This document shows, one piece after another, positions 8,354 through 17,393 of a stretch of DNA of 64,000 nt. The stretch is taken from contig NZ_CP030862.1 in assembly GCF_003325375.1 (NCBI RefSeq), positions 5,957,501 to 6,021,500 of the forward strand, read 5' to 3'. Made by a program: the position numbers and the translations under genes. The stretch is from Streptomyces globosus (GTDB lineage: Bacteria; Actinomycetota; Actinomycetes; Streptomycetales; Streptomycetaceae). Position 1 is the first letter of the stretch; every line of letters begins with the position of its first letter. Under the pieces are notes generated by a model. That model searched no databases. It was given only the letters and a program-made list of their open reading frames with translations, and was not told the origin of the DNA.

Positions 8354-8530
8354 GTGGACAGACTGCTGCGGATCGCGGGGCGGTGCGCGCTCGCGTTCCT
8401 GCTCGTGCTGGGTGTGGTGGCGCTGCTGCCGCGGACGGTGCAGGACGCCGTACCGGACGGGGTGGTCGGCGGCGCCGTGCTGGTGCTCGGGGCGGTGGGG
8501 GCCCGGCGGGCGGTCAAGCCGCCGCGTTAG
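8354..8530 (+). CDS. Small two-segment hydrophobic protein
   Basis: A 58-codon frame from GTG to TAG. It encodes a basic start (VDRLLRIAGR), a hydrophobic helix, a short polar turn (LLPRTVQDAVPDG), a second hydrophobic stretch and a basic end (RRAVKPPR). This is a plausible small membrane hairpin, divergent from the acetyltransferase gene. The ribosome site is weak (GAGCAGG), and no family is recognised, so it may be chance. Confidence 0.4.
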   Translation: MDRLLRIAGRCALAFLLVLGVVALLPRTVQDAVPDGVVGGAVLVLGAVGARRAVKPPR

Positions 8531-8626
8531 CCTCGGGGCGGGGCCCGGCTGCGGCTGCGGGCTTCTGCGGGCGTCCCCACGACACGGCGTACGACGGCGT
8601 ACGGAATTCGAGCGAGGGAGTTGGAC

Positions 8627-8932
8627 ATGGCGCGGGTACGGGTACCGAGTGCTGCGATGGCGGCCGCCGGGCTGGTCGGCGGGTACGCCGCCGCCCGCTG
8701 GAGCGGGAAGCGGCCGCTGGGCGGTGTCGTCCTCGGCGCGGCCGGGCTGGCGGCGGGGCGCGAGTGGCACCGCAGCGGAGGCGTGCCCGCGGCGGCGGGC
8801 CTCGGCGCGCTGTACGTGGCCGGCTTCGCCGGCGCGCACCCGCTGGCGAAGAAGGTCGGCGCCTGGCCGGCGGTCTTCGGCGCGGCCGCGGTCGTCTCCA
8901 CGGCGGCGTGGCTCGTCTCCGACCGCCACTGA
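8627..8932 (+). CDS. Small conserved-looking membrane protein
   Basis: A 101-residue protein with several Gly/Ala-rich hydrophobic segments (MAAAGLVGGYAAARW, GGVVLGAAGLAAGREW, GLGALYVAGFAGAHPLAKKVG, AVFGAAAVVSTAAWLVSDRH), probably three or four membrane passes. The ATG at 8627 has GAGGGAG 6 nt upstream, better than the TTG at 8621. It resembles small unnamed membrane proteins of streptomycetes. No function can be given. Confidence 0.7.
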   Translation: MARVRVPSAAMAAAGLVGGYAAARWSGKRPLGGVVLGAAGLAAGREWHRSGGVPAAAGLGALYVAGFAGAHPLAKKVGAWPAVFGAAAVVSTAAWLVSDRH

Positions 8933-9195
8933 CGGCCGACGGCCTGCCCGGCCGAGCCGTGCGCGGGGTCCGCGGGGCGCAGCCCCGCCGGCCCCGCGGT
9001 CCCGGCCGCCGGCCCCGCCGAGCGTCCCCCGCTCGGCCGGCCCCCGACGCGGCGGACGGCAGGGCGGGGGACGTGGGCCGGGGGCAGTGGGCCGGGGGCC
9101 GCTGCGCGGAACCCCTCGCCGCTTCGCCCCGCCCTTCCGCCGGGGCCCGGGCCCCACATGCAGCCCCGCCCGCCCCGCCCGCGCCGCCCGCCCCG

Positions 9196-10581
9196 TCAGG
9201 CCCCGAACGCCCGCGACGCCGTGTGGATCAGGAGGCCCGCCAGGGCGCCCACCACCGTGCCGTTGATGCGGATGAACTGGAGGTCGCGGCCGATGTGGGC
9301 CTCGATCTTGCGGGACGTGTGTTCCGCGTCCCAGCCCGCCACCGTGTCCGTGATCAGTGACGTGATCTCGGCCCGGTACGTGGTGACCACGTACACGACC
9401 GCGCCCTCGATCCAGCCCTCCACCTTGTCCTGGAGCCGCCCGTCCGTGGCCAGGCGCGCGCCCAGGGACAGCAGGGACGCGCGGACGCGCAGCCGCAGCT
9501 CGCTCTGCTCGTCCTCCGCGGCGGAGAGGATCATCGCGCGGATCGCCGTCCACGCGGAGGCGATCACGTCCTGGACCTCCTCCCGCTCCAGGATCTCCGA
9601 CTTCAGGCGCTCCACCCGCAGCCGCGTGTCCGTGTCCGCCTGGAGGTCGGCCGCGAAGTCGCACAGGAAGCGGTCCACCGCCCCGCGTGCCGGGTGCTCC
9701 GGCATGTCCCGCATCTCGGTGAGGAAGCGGAGCAGCTCCTTGTAGACCCGCTCGCCGACCTTACGGTCCACGAACCGGGGGGTCCAGCCGGGCGCGCCGC
9801 CCTGTACGGCGCCCATGACGGAGTCCGCGTGCGTGACGAGCCAGTCGTGCGCCTTGGCGCAGACGAGGTCGACGACCCGCCGGTGCCCGCCGTCCGCGAC
9901 GACCCGTTCCAGGGTCTTGCCGATGCCCGGCGCGATCTCGGCCGTCTCGGCCCGCCGGGTGATCGCCTCGCCCACCACCGCCTGGACGTCGGAGTCGCGC
10001 AGCACCGTCAGCGCCCCGCGCAGCGCCGTCGCGAGCTCGGCGGTGACCCGGTCGGCGTGCGCAGGCTCCGCAAGCCACGCCCCGAGCCGGCTGCCGATCC
10101 GCAGGGCGTGCAGGCGGGCCCGCACCACGTCCGCGGAGAGGAAGTTCTCGCCGACGAACTCGCCGAGGGACGCCCCCAGCTGGTCCTTCTTCGTCGGGAT
10201 GATCGCGGTGTGCGGGATCGGCAGGCCGAGGGGGTGCCGGAACAGCGCCGTCACCGCGAACCAGTCCGCGAGCGCGCCGACCATGCCCGCCTCGGCGGCC
10301 GCCCGCACGTAGCCAGCCCACGCCCCGGCCCCGGTGTGCTCGGCCCAGGTGGCCAGTACGTACACCACCGCGACCAGGACCAGCAGCCCGGTCGCGGTCG
10401 CCTTCATGCGCCGTACGCCGCGCCGGCGCTCCTCGTCCGCCTCGCTGAACACGAAGCCGCCGAGGGCCGGGACGGGGGCCCGGGGCGGCCGGCCGCCGTC
10501 GCGCACGGCTGCCGCCCGGCCCGCCGCCGCGCCGCTGTCCGCGCCCGGTTCGGGGCCCCCGGCGGTGGTGCGTTCGTCCAC
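9196..10581 (-). CDS. DUF445 domain membrane protein
   Basis: A 461-residue DUF445 protein (YjiN/YheB-like). An N-terminal Ala/Pro-rich region with SEADEERRRGVRRMKATATGLL leads to one membrane span, followed by the family hallmark AGMVGALADWFAVTALFRHPLGLPIPHTAIIPTKKDQLGASLGEFVGENFL. A long helical soluble region ends in a second C-terminal membrane segment (GTVVGALAGLLIHTASRAFG). Known: DUF445 proteins are membrane-attached and of unknown function. The GTG at 10581 follows GGCAGGAG. A single gene with no obvious operon partner. Confidence 0.85.
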   Translation of the reverse strand: MDERTTAGGPEPGADSGAAAGRAAAVRDGGRPPRAPVPALGGFVFSEADEERRRGVRRMKATATGLLVLVAVVYVLATWAEHTGAGAWAGYVRAAAEAGMVGALADWFAVTALFRHPLGLPIPHTAIIPTKKDQLGASLGEFVGENFLSADVVRARLHALRIGSRLGAWLAEPAHADRVTAELATALRGALTVLRDSDVQAVVGEAITRRAETAEIAPGIGKTLERVVADGGHRRVVDLVCAKAHDWLVTHADSVMGAVQGGAPGWTPRFVDRKVGERVYKELLRFLTEMRDMPEHPARGAVDRFLCDFAADLQADTDTRLRVERLKSEILEREEVQDVIASAWTAIRAMILSAAEDEQSELRLRVRASLLSLGARLATDGRLQDKVEGWIEGAVVYVVTTYRAEITSLITDTVAGWDAEHTSRKIEAHIGRDLQFIRINGTVVGALAGLLIHTASRAFGA

Positions 10582-10679
10582 GTGCTCCTGCCTTCTCCCG
10601 GGTGCCGGTTTTGTCTCACAGCATCCGACTCCCGGCACGCCCGGGGAGTTCCCGGCGCGCCGTCCTCACAGCGCCGTCC

Positions 10680-11375
10680 TCACAGCTCCTTGCGCAGGTC
10701 GGGGCCGCCACCGAGGCCCGGATACCGCTTCGGCTCCTTCACCTTGATGTCGACGCCGCCCCAGAACGCCAGCCCGGTGACCACCACGCGCGGGGCGCCC
10801 GGCGCCACCGGCCCCGTGCTGTGCCGCTGGTCGAAGGCGCCCATGATGCCGATGCCCCGGACGTCGACGTCCACGCCCGGCGGAACGGTGATCTCGATGC
10901 CCCCCATGATCGCGATGCAGTTGATGACGACCTCGCGCTCCGCGAAGTGCGCCTCGCGCAGGTCCAGCTCCCCTCCGCCCCAGAACGCCACCGCGTTGAA
11001 ACGGCCCGGCACCGTCCAGTTCCCGCGGCGCTGGAACCCCGACATGACCGCGACCGCCGTCGCCGACGCCGCCGGCACCCCGCCCCCGATGCGCCCCGCC
11101 CACGAGCCGGCGGCCGGCGCGGCGGCCGCACCGGCCGCAGCCGCGCCCGCGGGGGCGGCGCCGGCCGCGGGGAGGTCCCGGGTCAGGGTCTCCAGCTGGG
11201 CGTACGTACGGGACGTGTACGCCGCCTCCAGCCGCTCCTCGAATTCCTCCATGTCGAGCCGGCCCTCGGCGAGCGCGTCGCGCAGACGCTCCACGACGCG
11301 GTCCCGGTCGGCGTCCGACGCCCGGAGTTCCGGCAACGGCTTCTGCGGCCCCTGGTGCTGCCCCTCGTCAGTCAT
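10680..11375 (-). CDS. DUF1707 and LiaF-like C-terminal domain protein
   Basis: A 231-residue protein. Residues about 17-65 are a DUF1707 domain: LRASDADRDRVVERLRDALAEGRLDMEEFEERL. A Pro/Ala linker follows. Residues about 130-225 form repeated beta strands with FWGGGELDLREAHF, INCIAIMGGIEITVPPG and AFWGGVDIK, resembling the toastrack-like domain of LiaF and PspC-type proteins that sense envelope stress. Inference: membrane-proximal stress sensing or anti-sigma-like regulation. TAGGCT at 11387-11382 ends 6 nt before the ATG, so the mRNA may be leaderless. Confidence 0.85.
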   Translation of the reverse strand: MTDEGQHQGPQKPLPELRASDADRDRVVERLRDALAEGRLDMEEFEERLEAAYTSRTYAQLETLTRDLPAAGAAPAGAAAAGAAAAPAAGSWAGRIGGGVPAASATAVAVMSGFQRRGNWTVPGRFNAVAFWGGGELDLREAHFAEREVVINCIAIMGGIEITVPPGVDVDVRGIGIMGAFDQRHSTGPVAPGAPRVVVTGLAFWGGVDIKVKEPKRYPGLGGGPDLRKEL

Positions 11376-11519
11376 GGGGCCAGCCTAAGCAGCGGGGGGC
11401 CCGCAGGTGTACGGGTTCAACCCCGCCTCCACCCCGGGCCCGAACCCTGATTCATCCCCCATCCCCCTTTCCCCGCCCCGGCCCGCCCCGGCCGGCCCCC
11501 CGCCGCCCATACCGCCGCC

Positions 11520-12545
11520 TCAGTCGCGTCCCGCGTACATCCGCGCGATCACGTCCTCGATGTCCGGCTCGCGCACCGACAGGTCCGACAGCGGGTACCG
11601 GGCCGCCACCTGCGCCACCAGCGGCGCCGCCGACGCCCCCGCCGGGAACGCCAGCCACTGCCGCGGACCCTCCACCTTCACCACCCGCGCCCCCTCCACG
11701 CTCACCGCCGGAAGCTCCCGCTCCAGGTGCAGTACGAGCATCCGCTCGCTCTCCCCCGCAGCCCCGGCCGCATGCAGCCCGCCCGGCGTCCCGTCGTACA
11801 CGAGCCGCCCGTGGTCGATCACCATGACCCGCCCGCACAGCTGCTCGATGTCCTGCAGGTCGTGCGTCGTCAGCAGCACCGTCGTACCGCGCTCGGCGTT
11901 CAACTGCCGCAGGAACTCCCGCACCTTCGCCTTGCTGACCACGTCCAGCCCGATCGTCGGCTCGTCCAGGTACAGCACCTCGGGATCGTGCAGCAGCGCC
12001 GCCGCGATGTCCCCGCGCATCCGCTGCCCCAGCGACAGCTGCCGCACCGGCACGTCCAGCAGCGGTCCGAGGTCCAGCCGCTCCACGCAGCGCTCCAGGT
12101 TCTCCGCGAACCGCGCCCGCGGGATGCGGTACAGCCGCCGCATCAGCCCGTAGCTGTCCTTCAGCGGCAGGTCCCACCACAGCGTGGTGCGCTGCCCGAA
12201 GACCACCCCGATGCGGTGCGCGAGCCGCATCCGCTCCCGCGCCGGGTCGATCCCGGCGACCCGCAGCCGGCCCGCGCTCGGGGTGAGGATGCCCGTCAGC
12301 ATCTTCACCGTCGTCGACTTCCCCGCCCCGTTGGGCCCGACATAGCCGACGAACTCCCCCCGCGCCACCGCGAAACTGATCCCGTCCACGGCCCTGACCT
12401 GCCGCTTCTCCCGGCGCAGCAGACCGGCCCGGCGCCGTACGTCGAAGACCTTCTCCACCGCGTCCAACTCGATCAGCACCTCCGGCCCGCCGTCCACGAC
12501 CGCATCCACACCCGTGTCCACGCCCACGCCCGCCTTCACGTCCAC
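11520..12545 (-). CDS. ABC exporter ATP-binding protein
   Basis: A 341-residue ATPase with all ABC motifs: Walker A GPNGAGKST, a Q-loop in VVFGQRTTLWW, signature LSLGQRMRGDIAAALLHDPEVL, Walker B YLDEPTIGLD and an H-switch TTHDL. The sequence around WDLPLKDSYGLMRRLY is typical of the ABC-2 subgroup paired with DUF990-type permeases (viologen- or daunorubicin-exporter-like). It lies last of three genes in order permease - permease - ATPase. Either GTG, at 12545 or 12539, could start it; the second has better spacing from GAGGGG. Substrate unknown; drug or lipid export is likely. Confidence 0.92.
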   Translation of the reverse strand: MDVKAGVGVDTGVDAVVDGGPEVLIELDAVEKVFDVRRRAGLLRREKRQVRAVDGISFAVARGEFVGYVGPNGAGKSTTVKMLTGILTPSAGRLRVAGIDPARERMRLAHRIGVVFGQRTTLWWDLPLKDSYGLMRRLYRIPRARFAENLERCVERLDLGPLLDVPVRQLSLGQRMRGDIAAALLHDPEVLYLDEPTIGLDVVSKAKVREFLRQLNAERGTTVLLTTHDLQDIEQLCGRVMVIDHGRLVYDGTPGGLHAAGAAGESERMLVLHLERELPAVSVEGARVVKVEGPRQWLAFPAGASAAPLVAQVAARYPLSDLSVREPDIEDVIARMYAGRD

Positions 12546-12551
12546 AACCCC

Positions 12552-13457
12552 TCAGCTCCCCGTGCTCCGGTACGAACGAAGCCCCGCTCGCCACGCCAGC
12601 GACGCGGGGACGAACAGCGCCACCGCCACCGCCGGGCTCGCGAACGCCACCCAGTCCGGCAGCCCCAGCGGATCGGGCCGCCCCAGCACGTACAGCGCGG
12701 GCAGCCAGTTGACGAAGGCCAGCGGGACGACGAACGTCACGCCCCGCAGCAGCTCCTTCGCGAACACTGTCGGCGGGTACTGGAGCATCGTGTTCCCGCC
12801 GTAGGTGAAGGAGTTCTGCACCTCCGCCGCATCACCCGCGACGAACTGGAACGCCGCCCCGGCCACCAGCACCGCCGCGAAGATCGCCGCCCCCGACGCC
12901 ACCATCACCGGCAGCAGCAGCACCTTTCCCGCCGTCCACTCCACATCCAGCCGGGCCGCCGCCCACGCCAGCACGGCGAGCCCCTGCACGACCCGCCCCA
13001 CCCGGCGCAGCGCGAACCGGTCCGCCGCAACCTGCGCGAGCACGGGGACGGGCCGCACCAGCATGGTGTCGAGCGAACCGTCGCGGATCCGGGCGCCGAC
13101 CCGGTCGGTGCTGCCGAGCAGCAGGTCGGCGAGCCCGAGGGAGGCCGACGCCGACCCGTACAGCAGGGCCGTCTCGGGCAGGGTGAAGCCGCCCAGCGCG
13201 TCCACGTGCGTGAACATGATGGAGATCGCCACGAAGTCCAGGAACGTGATCGCCGCGTTCCCGCACACCGCCAGCGCGAACGACGCCCGGTACGCCATCG
13301 TCGACCGGACCCACATCCCGACGATCAGCCGGTACCCGCGCAGCCCCGCGCCGGCCCGGCCCCACCACCCGGCCGCGCCCCCACCGAACGCCCGCCGGCC
13401 CGGCCGGCCCGGCTCAGCATCCCGCCGCGCCGCCGGTACGAGCACCTCCTCAGCCAC
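12552..13457 (-). CDS. ABC-2 family transporter permease
   Basis: About 301 residues, with six hydrophobic segments after a polar start (YRLIVGMWVRSTMAYRASFALAVCGNAAITFLDFVAISIMF). IGARIRDGSLDTMLVRPVPVLAQVAADRFALRR between segments 2 and 3 is typical of the DUF990 permease group. It forms the heteromeric membrane channel with the neighbouring permease. The GTG at 13457 overlaps the last 8 nt of the upstream permease gene, which indicates translational coupling. The longer in-frame upstream sequence is Arg/Trp-rich and is not a real N-terminus. Confidence 0.88.
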   Translation of the reverse strand: MAEEVLVPAARRDAEPGRPGRRAFGGGAAGWWGRAGAGLRGYRLIVGMWVRSTMAYRASFALAVCGNAAITFLDFVAISIMFTHVDALGGFTLPETALLYGSASASLGLADLLLGSTDRVGARIRDGSLDTMLVRPVPVLAQVAADRFALRRVGRVVQGLAVLAWAAARLDVEWTAGKVLLLPVMVASGAAIFAAVLVAGAAFQFVAGDAAEVQNSFTYGGNTMLQYPPTVFAKELLRGVTFVVPLAFVNWLPALYVLGRPDPLGLPDWVAFASPAVAVALFVPASLAWRAGLRSYRSTGS

Positions 13458-14277
13458 CCTGGACCACCACCTTCCGCGTCGCGGCCGACTGCACCAGCCG
13501 CCCCACCCCCAGCAGCACCAGCGCCCACACCGCCTGGAAGCCCAGCGCCCGCAGCACCTCCGCGGCCCCCGCATGCCGCCCCAGCAGCACGTCCAACGGC
13601 ACCTGGAGGATCGCCGCCCACGGCAGCAGCCGCACCAACTCCCCGAAGCCGCCCGGGAACACCGTCAGCGGCAGCAGCATCCCGGAGAAGAAGACCGAGG
13701 CGACCACGGCCACCAGGTTGACCCCCGACCCGTCCAGCAGCCAGAACGCCGAAAGGGCCAGCAGCCACCGCAGCGCGAAGCTCACCACCAGCCCCAGCAG
13801 CACCGACCCCAGGAACAGCAGCCACCGCTGCGGATCCGCCGGCAGCGCCAGCGGGAAGACCAGCGCCCCCGCCACCAGCGGCACCGCCCCCCGGCCCACC
13901 AGCTGGAACGCCGCCCGACCCAAGTCGGCGGCCAGCCACCACAGCTGGAGGTCCGCCGGCCGGTACAGGTCGACCGCGATGTCCCCGGTCCGGATCCGCT
14001 CCTGCACCTCCTCCTGGAAGCCCCCGCCGAGCAGCGCGCACGCGGCCAGCATCGACTGGCTCACCCACACGAACGCCAGCGCCTGGCCCAGGTCGTATCC
14101 GCCGAGCCCCGGCCGCTCCGTCCACAGCGCCATGTACGTACACGCGACGATGAACCCGAAGACGGTGTTCGTGAACACGCCCGCCGCCGTCGCCGCACCG
14201 TACGCCGCGTACCGCCGGAAGCCGCCCGCCGCAACGGCCCCGTACAGCCCCGCTCTTCGCCCCGTCCGCAGGAGCAC
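13450..14277 (-). CDS. ABC-2 family transporter permease
   Basis: About 275 residues, six membrane segments. Diagnostic features are FGFIVACTYMALWTERPGLGGYDLGQALAFVWVSQSM and the cytoplasmic loop RIRTGDIAVDLYRPADLQLWWLAADLGRAAFQ, followed by SVFFSGMLLPLTVFP and a C-terminal VRLLPWAAILQVPLDVLLG. It belongs to the same DUF990-type family as the next gene and pairs with it. The GTG at 14277 is preferred: CGGAGGG lies 5 nt upstream, whereas the ATG at 14322 lacks a ribosome site. First gene of the exporter operon. Confidence 0.88.
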   Translation of the reverse strand: MLLRTGRRAGLYGAVAAGGFRRYAAYGAATAAGVFTNTVFGFIVACTYMALWTERPGLGGYDLGQALAFVWVSQSMLAACALLGGGFQEEVQERIRTGDIAVDLYRPADLQLWWLAADLGRAAFQLVGRGAVPLVAGALVFPLALPADPQRWLLFLGSVLLGLVVSFALRWLLALSAFWLLDGSGVNLVAVVASVFFSGMLLPLTVFPGGFGELVRLLPWAAILQVPLDVLLGRHAGAAEVLRALGFQAVWALVLLGVGRLVQSAATRKVVVQGG

Positions 14278-14467
14278 CGTATCCCTCCGTTTTCCCACGT
14301 CGTTCCCACGTCGTCCCCGCATCGGCCAAAGACGCGCGAGCTTAGTGCGGAGGGGCGAACCACTGCGACCGGTTTACGCCCGTCCCGCCCGGAACGACCG
14401 GCCATCCGGTAGACACCTTTTTCGGTACGGACATGGATGTTTCGAACGGCCACGAGGAGTCCTGGCG

Positions 14468-16882
14468 ATGAGCGACCCGTCACCCCCACCGGGCTGGCCC
14501 CCTCGCGACCCCGACACCCCCCGCCACAACCCCGCAGCCGCCCGCCACAGCGCCGGAACGCCCCCGTACGCCGCCGCCGGCGGCCCGGACCACAGGGGCC
14601 GGCACAAGCGGACCGGCTGGCGCCGCCTGGTCCCCGGCTGGCGCCTCGCCCTCGGCACCCTGCTCACGCTCGCGCTGCTCGTCGGCGGCGCCCTCATCGC
14701 CGGCTACCTCCTCGTCGACATCCCGCCCGCCAACGCCGCCGCGACCGCCCAGTCGAACGTCTACCTCTACTCCGACGGCACCCAACTCGCCCGCGACGGC
14801 GAGGTGAACCGCGTCAACGTCACGCTCTCGCAGATCCCCCGGACGGTGCAGGAGGCCGTACTCGCCGCCGAGGACCGGGACTTCCACTCCGAGCGGGCCG
14901 TCGACCCCAAGGCGATGCTCCGCGCCGCCTGGAACACCCTCACCGGCAAGGGCCGCCAGTCCGGCTCCACCATCACCCAGCAGTACGTCAAGAACTACTA
15001 CCTGGGCCAGGAGCAGACCATCAAACGCAAGGCCAAGGAGTTCTTCATCGCGATCAAACTCGGCCGCGAGAAGTCCAAGGCCTACATCCTGGAGGGCTAC
15101 CTCAACACCAGCTACTTCGGCCGCAACGCCTACGGCATCCAGGCCGCCGCCCAGGCCTACTACGGCAAGGACGTCGGCCGCCTCACCACCGCCGAGGGCG
15201 CCTACCTCGCCACCCTCCTCAACTCCCCCAGCACCTTCGACGTCGTCACCCACCCCCGCAGCCGCGACCGGGCCCTCGCCCGCTGGAACTACGTCCTCGA
15301 CGGCATGGTCAAGAAGCAGTGGCTCACCGAGGCCGAGCGGGCGGCGACCTCCTTCCCCGAGCCGGGCCGGATCCGCCCCGCCGCCGGACTCTCCGGGCAG
15401 CGCGGCTACCTCGTCGAAGCCGTCAAGGACCACATCACCGAACGCGGCATCCTCGACGAGAACACCCTCTCCGCCGGCGGCTACCGCATCACCACCACCA
15501 TCGACCGCCGCAGGCAGGCCGACTTCACCGAGGCCGTCACCGACCGCATGCTCAACCGGCTCGACCCCGCCGCCCGCCCCGTCGACCGCTTCGTCCGGGC
15601 CGGCGGCGTCTCCATCGACCCCGCCACCGGCAAGGTCCTCGCCATGTACGGCGGCATCGACTACACCCGCCAGTACGTCAACAACGCCACCCGCCACGAC
15701 CACCAGGTCGCCTCGACGTTCAAACCGTTCGTGTTCGCCGCCGCCGTCGAGAACCGCTCCCGCACCCAGGACGGCCGGCCCATCACCCCCAACACCGTCT
15801 ACAACGGCGACAACAAGCGCCGCGTCACCGGCACCCGCGTCTTCTACGCCCCCGAGAACGAGGGCCGGCAGTCGTACGGCGACATCACCGTCACCACCGC
15901 CACCGACCTCTCCGTCAACACCGTCTACGCACAGATGGTCGTCGACGTCGGCACCGACCGCGTGAAGCGGACCGCAATCGCCCTCGGCATCCCCGAGAAC
16001 ACGCCCAACTTCACCGCCGGCCCCGCCATGGCCCTCGGCACCCTCCAGGCCAGCGTCCTCGACATGGCCCAGGCGTACGCCACCCTCGCCGACCACGGCC
16101 GCCGCACCCCCCACACCTTCATCGAGAAGATCACCAAGGGCGGCGACACCCTGGAACTCCCCGACCGCAGCCCCGAGCAGGCCATCAGCCGCGAAGCCGC
16201 CGACACCACCACCTCGATGCTCCTCAGCGTCGTCGACAACGGCACCGGCACCGCCGCCCTCGCCGCCGGCCACCCCGCCGCGGGCAAGACCGGCACCGCC
16301 GAGGAGGACCGCTCCGCCTGGTTCGCCGCCTACACCCCGACCCTCGTCACCGTCGTCGCGATGATGGGCCAGGACCCCGACACCGGCACCCCGCAATCCC
16401 TGTACGGCGCCCTCGGCGAGGCCCGCATCGGCGGAGGCGGCTACCCCGCCCGGATCTGGGCCCAGTACACCAGGAGCGCGCTGGAGGGCACCGACCCCGT
16501 CGACTTCGACCTCGACCTCCAGCCCGGCGCGGCCCCCTCACCGCCGCCCCCGCCGCTGCCCGAGACGCCCCCGCCGTCCGGCGAGCCCACCGCCCCCGAG
16601 CCCGCCGGCCCCACCACCCCGCCCGGCCGGCCCACCGGCGGCCCCGAGGAGGACGGCCGCGAACAGGGCGACGCAGACCAGGACGGCCGGACCTCCGGCG
16701 GCAACCCCGGCGGCACCGACGGCAGCGCCCCCGACACCGGCGGCGGCAGCGGCGACACCGGCCCGGGCGGCATCGGCGGCCTGTTCCGCGGCGCCACCGG
16801 CGGCCAGGGCACCGCCCGGGACACACCCGGCGGCACCGGCCCCCACAGCAGGCCCCGCCCGCCCTCCGCATACCTGGAATGA
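14468..16882 (+). CDS. Class A penicillin-binding protein
   Basis: An 804-residue bifunctional peptidoglycan synthase. A Pro-rich cytoplasmic N-terminus is followed by one membrane anchor (WRLALGTLLTLALLVGGALIAGYLLV). The glycosyltransferase domain has EDRDF with catalytic Glu135, GSTITQQYVKN and LEGYLNTSYFGRNAYGIQ. The transpeptidase domain has STFK (Ser416-Lys419), SVN (Ser482) and KTG (Lys607). A C-terminal tail of about 120 residues is Pro/Gly/Asp-rich and disordered, as often in streptomycete PBPs. GAGGAG precedes the ATG by 8 nt. It acts at the outer membrane face to polymerise and cross-link cell wall. Confidence 0.95.
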   Translation: MSDPSPPPGWPPRDPDTPRHNPAAARHSAGTPPYAAAGGPDHRGRHKRTGWRRLVPGWRLALGTLLTLALLVGGALIAGYLLVDIPPANAAATAQSNVYLYSDGTQLARDGEVNRVNVTLSQIPRTVQEAVLAAEDRDFHSERAVDPKAMLRAAWNTLTGKGRQSGSTITQQYVKNYYLGQEQTIKRKAKEFFIAIKLGREKSKAYILEGYLNTSYFGRNAYGIQAAAQAYYGKDVGRLTTAEGAYLATLLNSPSTFDVVTHPRSRDRALARWNYVLDGMVKKQWLTEAERAATSFPEPGRIRPAAGLSGQRGYLVEAVKDHITERGILDENTLSAGGYRITTTIDRRRQADFTEAVTDRMLNRLDPAARPVDRFVRAGGVSIDPATGKVLAMYGGIDYTRQYVNNATRHDHQVASTFKPFVFAAAVENRSRTQDGRPITPNTVYNGDNKRRVTGTRVFYAPENEGRQSYGDITVTTATDLSVNTVYAQMVVDVGTDRVKRTAIALGIPENTPNFTAGPAMALGTLQASVLDMAQAYATLADHGRRTPHTFIEKITKGGDTLELPDRSPEQAISREAADTTTSMLLSVVDNGTGTAALAAGHPAAGKTGTAEEDRSAWFAAYTPTLVTVVAMMGQDPDTGTPQSLYGALGEARIGGGGYPARIWAQYTRSALEGTDPVDFDLDLQPGAAPSPPPPPLPETPPPSGEPTAPEPAGPTTPPGRPTGGPEEDGREQGDADQDGRTSGGNPGGTDGSAPDTGGGSGDTGPGGIGGLFRGATGGQGTARDTPGGTGPHSRPRPPSAYLE

Positions 16883-16913
16883 CACCCGGGGGCCGAACGC
16901 CCGCGGGCCCCGC

Positions 16914-17234
16914 TCAGTGGCCGGACGTCGCCTTCAGCCCCACCACCGCCACCAGCAGCAGCACGATGAAGAAGATCCGGGACGCCGTCACCGGCTCACC
17001 CAGCACCGCCATGCCCAGCACCGCCGCGCCCGCCGCACCGATGCCCACCCACACCCCGTACGCCGTACCGATCGGCAGGCTCCGGGCCGCGTACGACAGC
17101 AGCAGCATGCTCGCCACGATGCCCGCACCGGTGAACACACTCGGCCACAGCCGGGTGAACCCGTCCGTGAACTTCATGCCGACGGCCCAGCCGACCTCGA
17201 GCAGACCGGCGACAACGAGCAGAACCCAGGCCAT
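16914..17234 (-). CDS. gdx: SMR-family guanidinium exporter, Gdx/SugE type
   Basis: A 106-residue small multidrug resistance protein with four membrane helices. The conserved Glu lies in helix 1 (LLEVGWAVGMKFTDGFTR), followed by LPIGTAYGVWVGIGAAGAAVLGMAVLGEPVTASR in helices 3-4. The GxWVGIGAxG variant and K/F pattern fit the SugE/Gdx branch rather than EmrE. Gdx proteins export guanidinium in exchange for protons as a dimer. The assignment is strongly backed by the guanidine-III riboswitch immediately upstream. The ATG has GGAGG 8 nt upstream; the longer upstream open frame is the RNA leader and is not translated. Confidence 0.92.
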   Translation of the reverse strand: MAWVLLVVAGLLEVGWAVGMKFTDGFTRLWPSVFTGAGIVASMLLLSYAARSLPIGTAYGVWVGIGAAGAAVLGMAVLGEPVTASRIFFIVLLLVAVVGLKATSGH

Positions 17235-17264
17235 GACAGGCACCTCCGAGACGAGAACGGAAAC

Positions 17265-17312
17265 CGGTGCGTCGTCTTTTCCCACCCGGTACGGCGCGTC
17301 TCGTCGGGGTTC
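17265..17312 (-). ncRNA. Guanidine-III (ykkC-III) riboswitch
   Basis: On the minus strand, about 30 nt before the exporter start, the leader reads CCCCGACGAGACGCGCCG, then TACCGGGTGGGAAAAGACGA, then CGCACC. Compared with the Thermobifida fusca guanidine-III aptamer as I recall it (CCGGACGAGGUGCGCCGUAC followed by CCGGUCAGGACAAGACGGCGC), the ACGAG, CGCCGUACC and GA(A)AAGACG(R)CGC blocks match in order. This class folds as a pseudoknot and controls guanidine exporters and carboxylases, which fits the gene downstream. Inference: ligand binding frees the ribosome site and turns expression on. Confidence 0.85.
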
Positions 17313-17342
17313 ACCACCCACCGTAGCAAAAGGCATGCAGAA

Positions 17343-17368
17343 GGGCCGGTGACCTCCGCCACCGGCCC
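17343..17368 (-). terminator. Stem-loop after the GroES-like gene
   Basis: GGGCCGGTG (17343-17351) is the perfect complement of CACCGGCCC (17360-17368), with an 8-nt loop. It lies between the stop of the GroES-like gene and the guanidine leader on the same strand, so it probably ends the upstream transcript. There is no U-run, as is common in streptomycetes. Confidence 0.6.
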
Positions 17369-17393
17369 CGCACACGGACAAAGAACCCCGCAA

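Noticed and set aside
13450..14322. ATG at 14322 as start of the first ABC permease
   Set aside because: No ribosome site there; GTG at 14277 has CGGAGGG at proper spacing.
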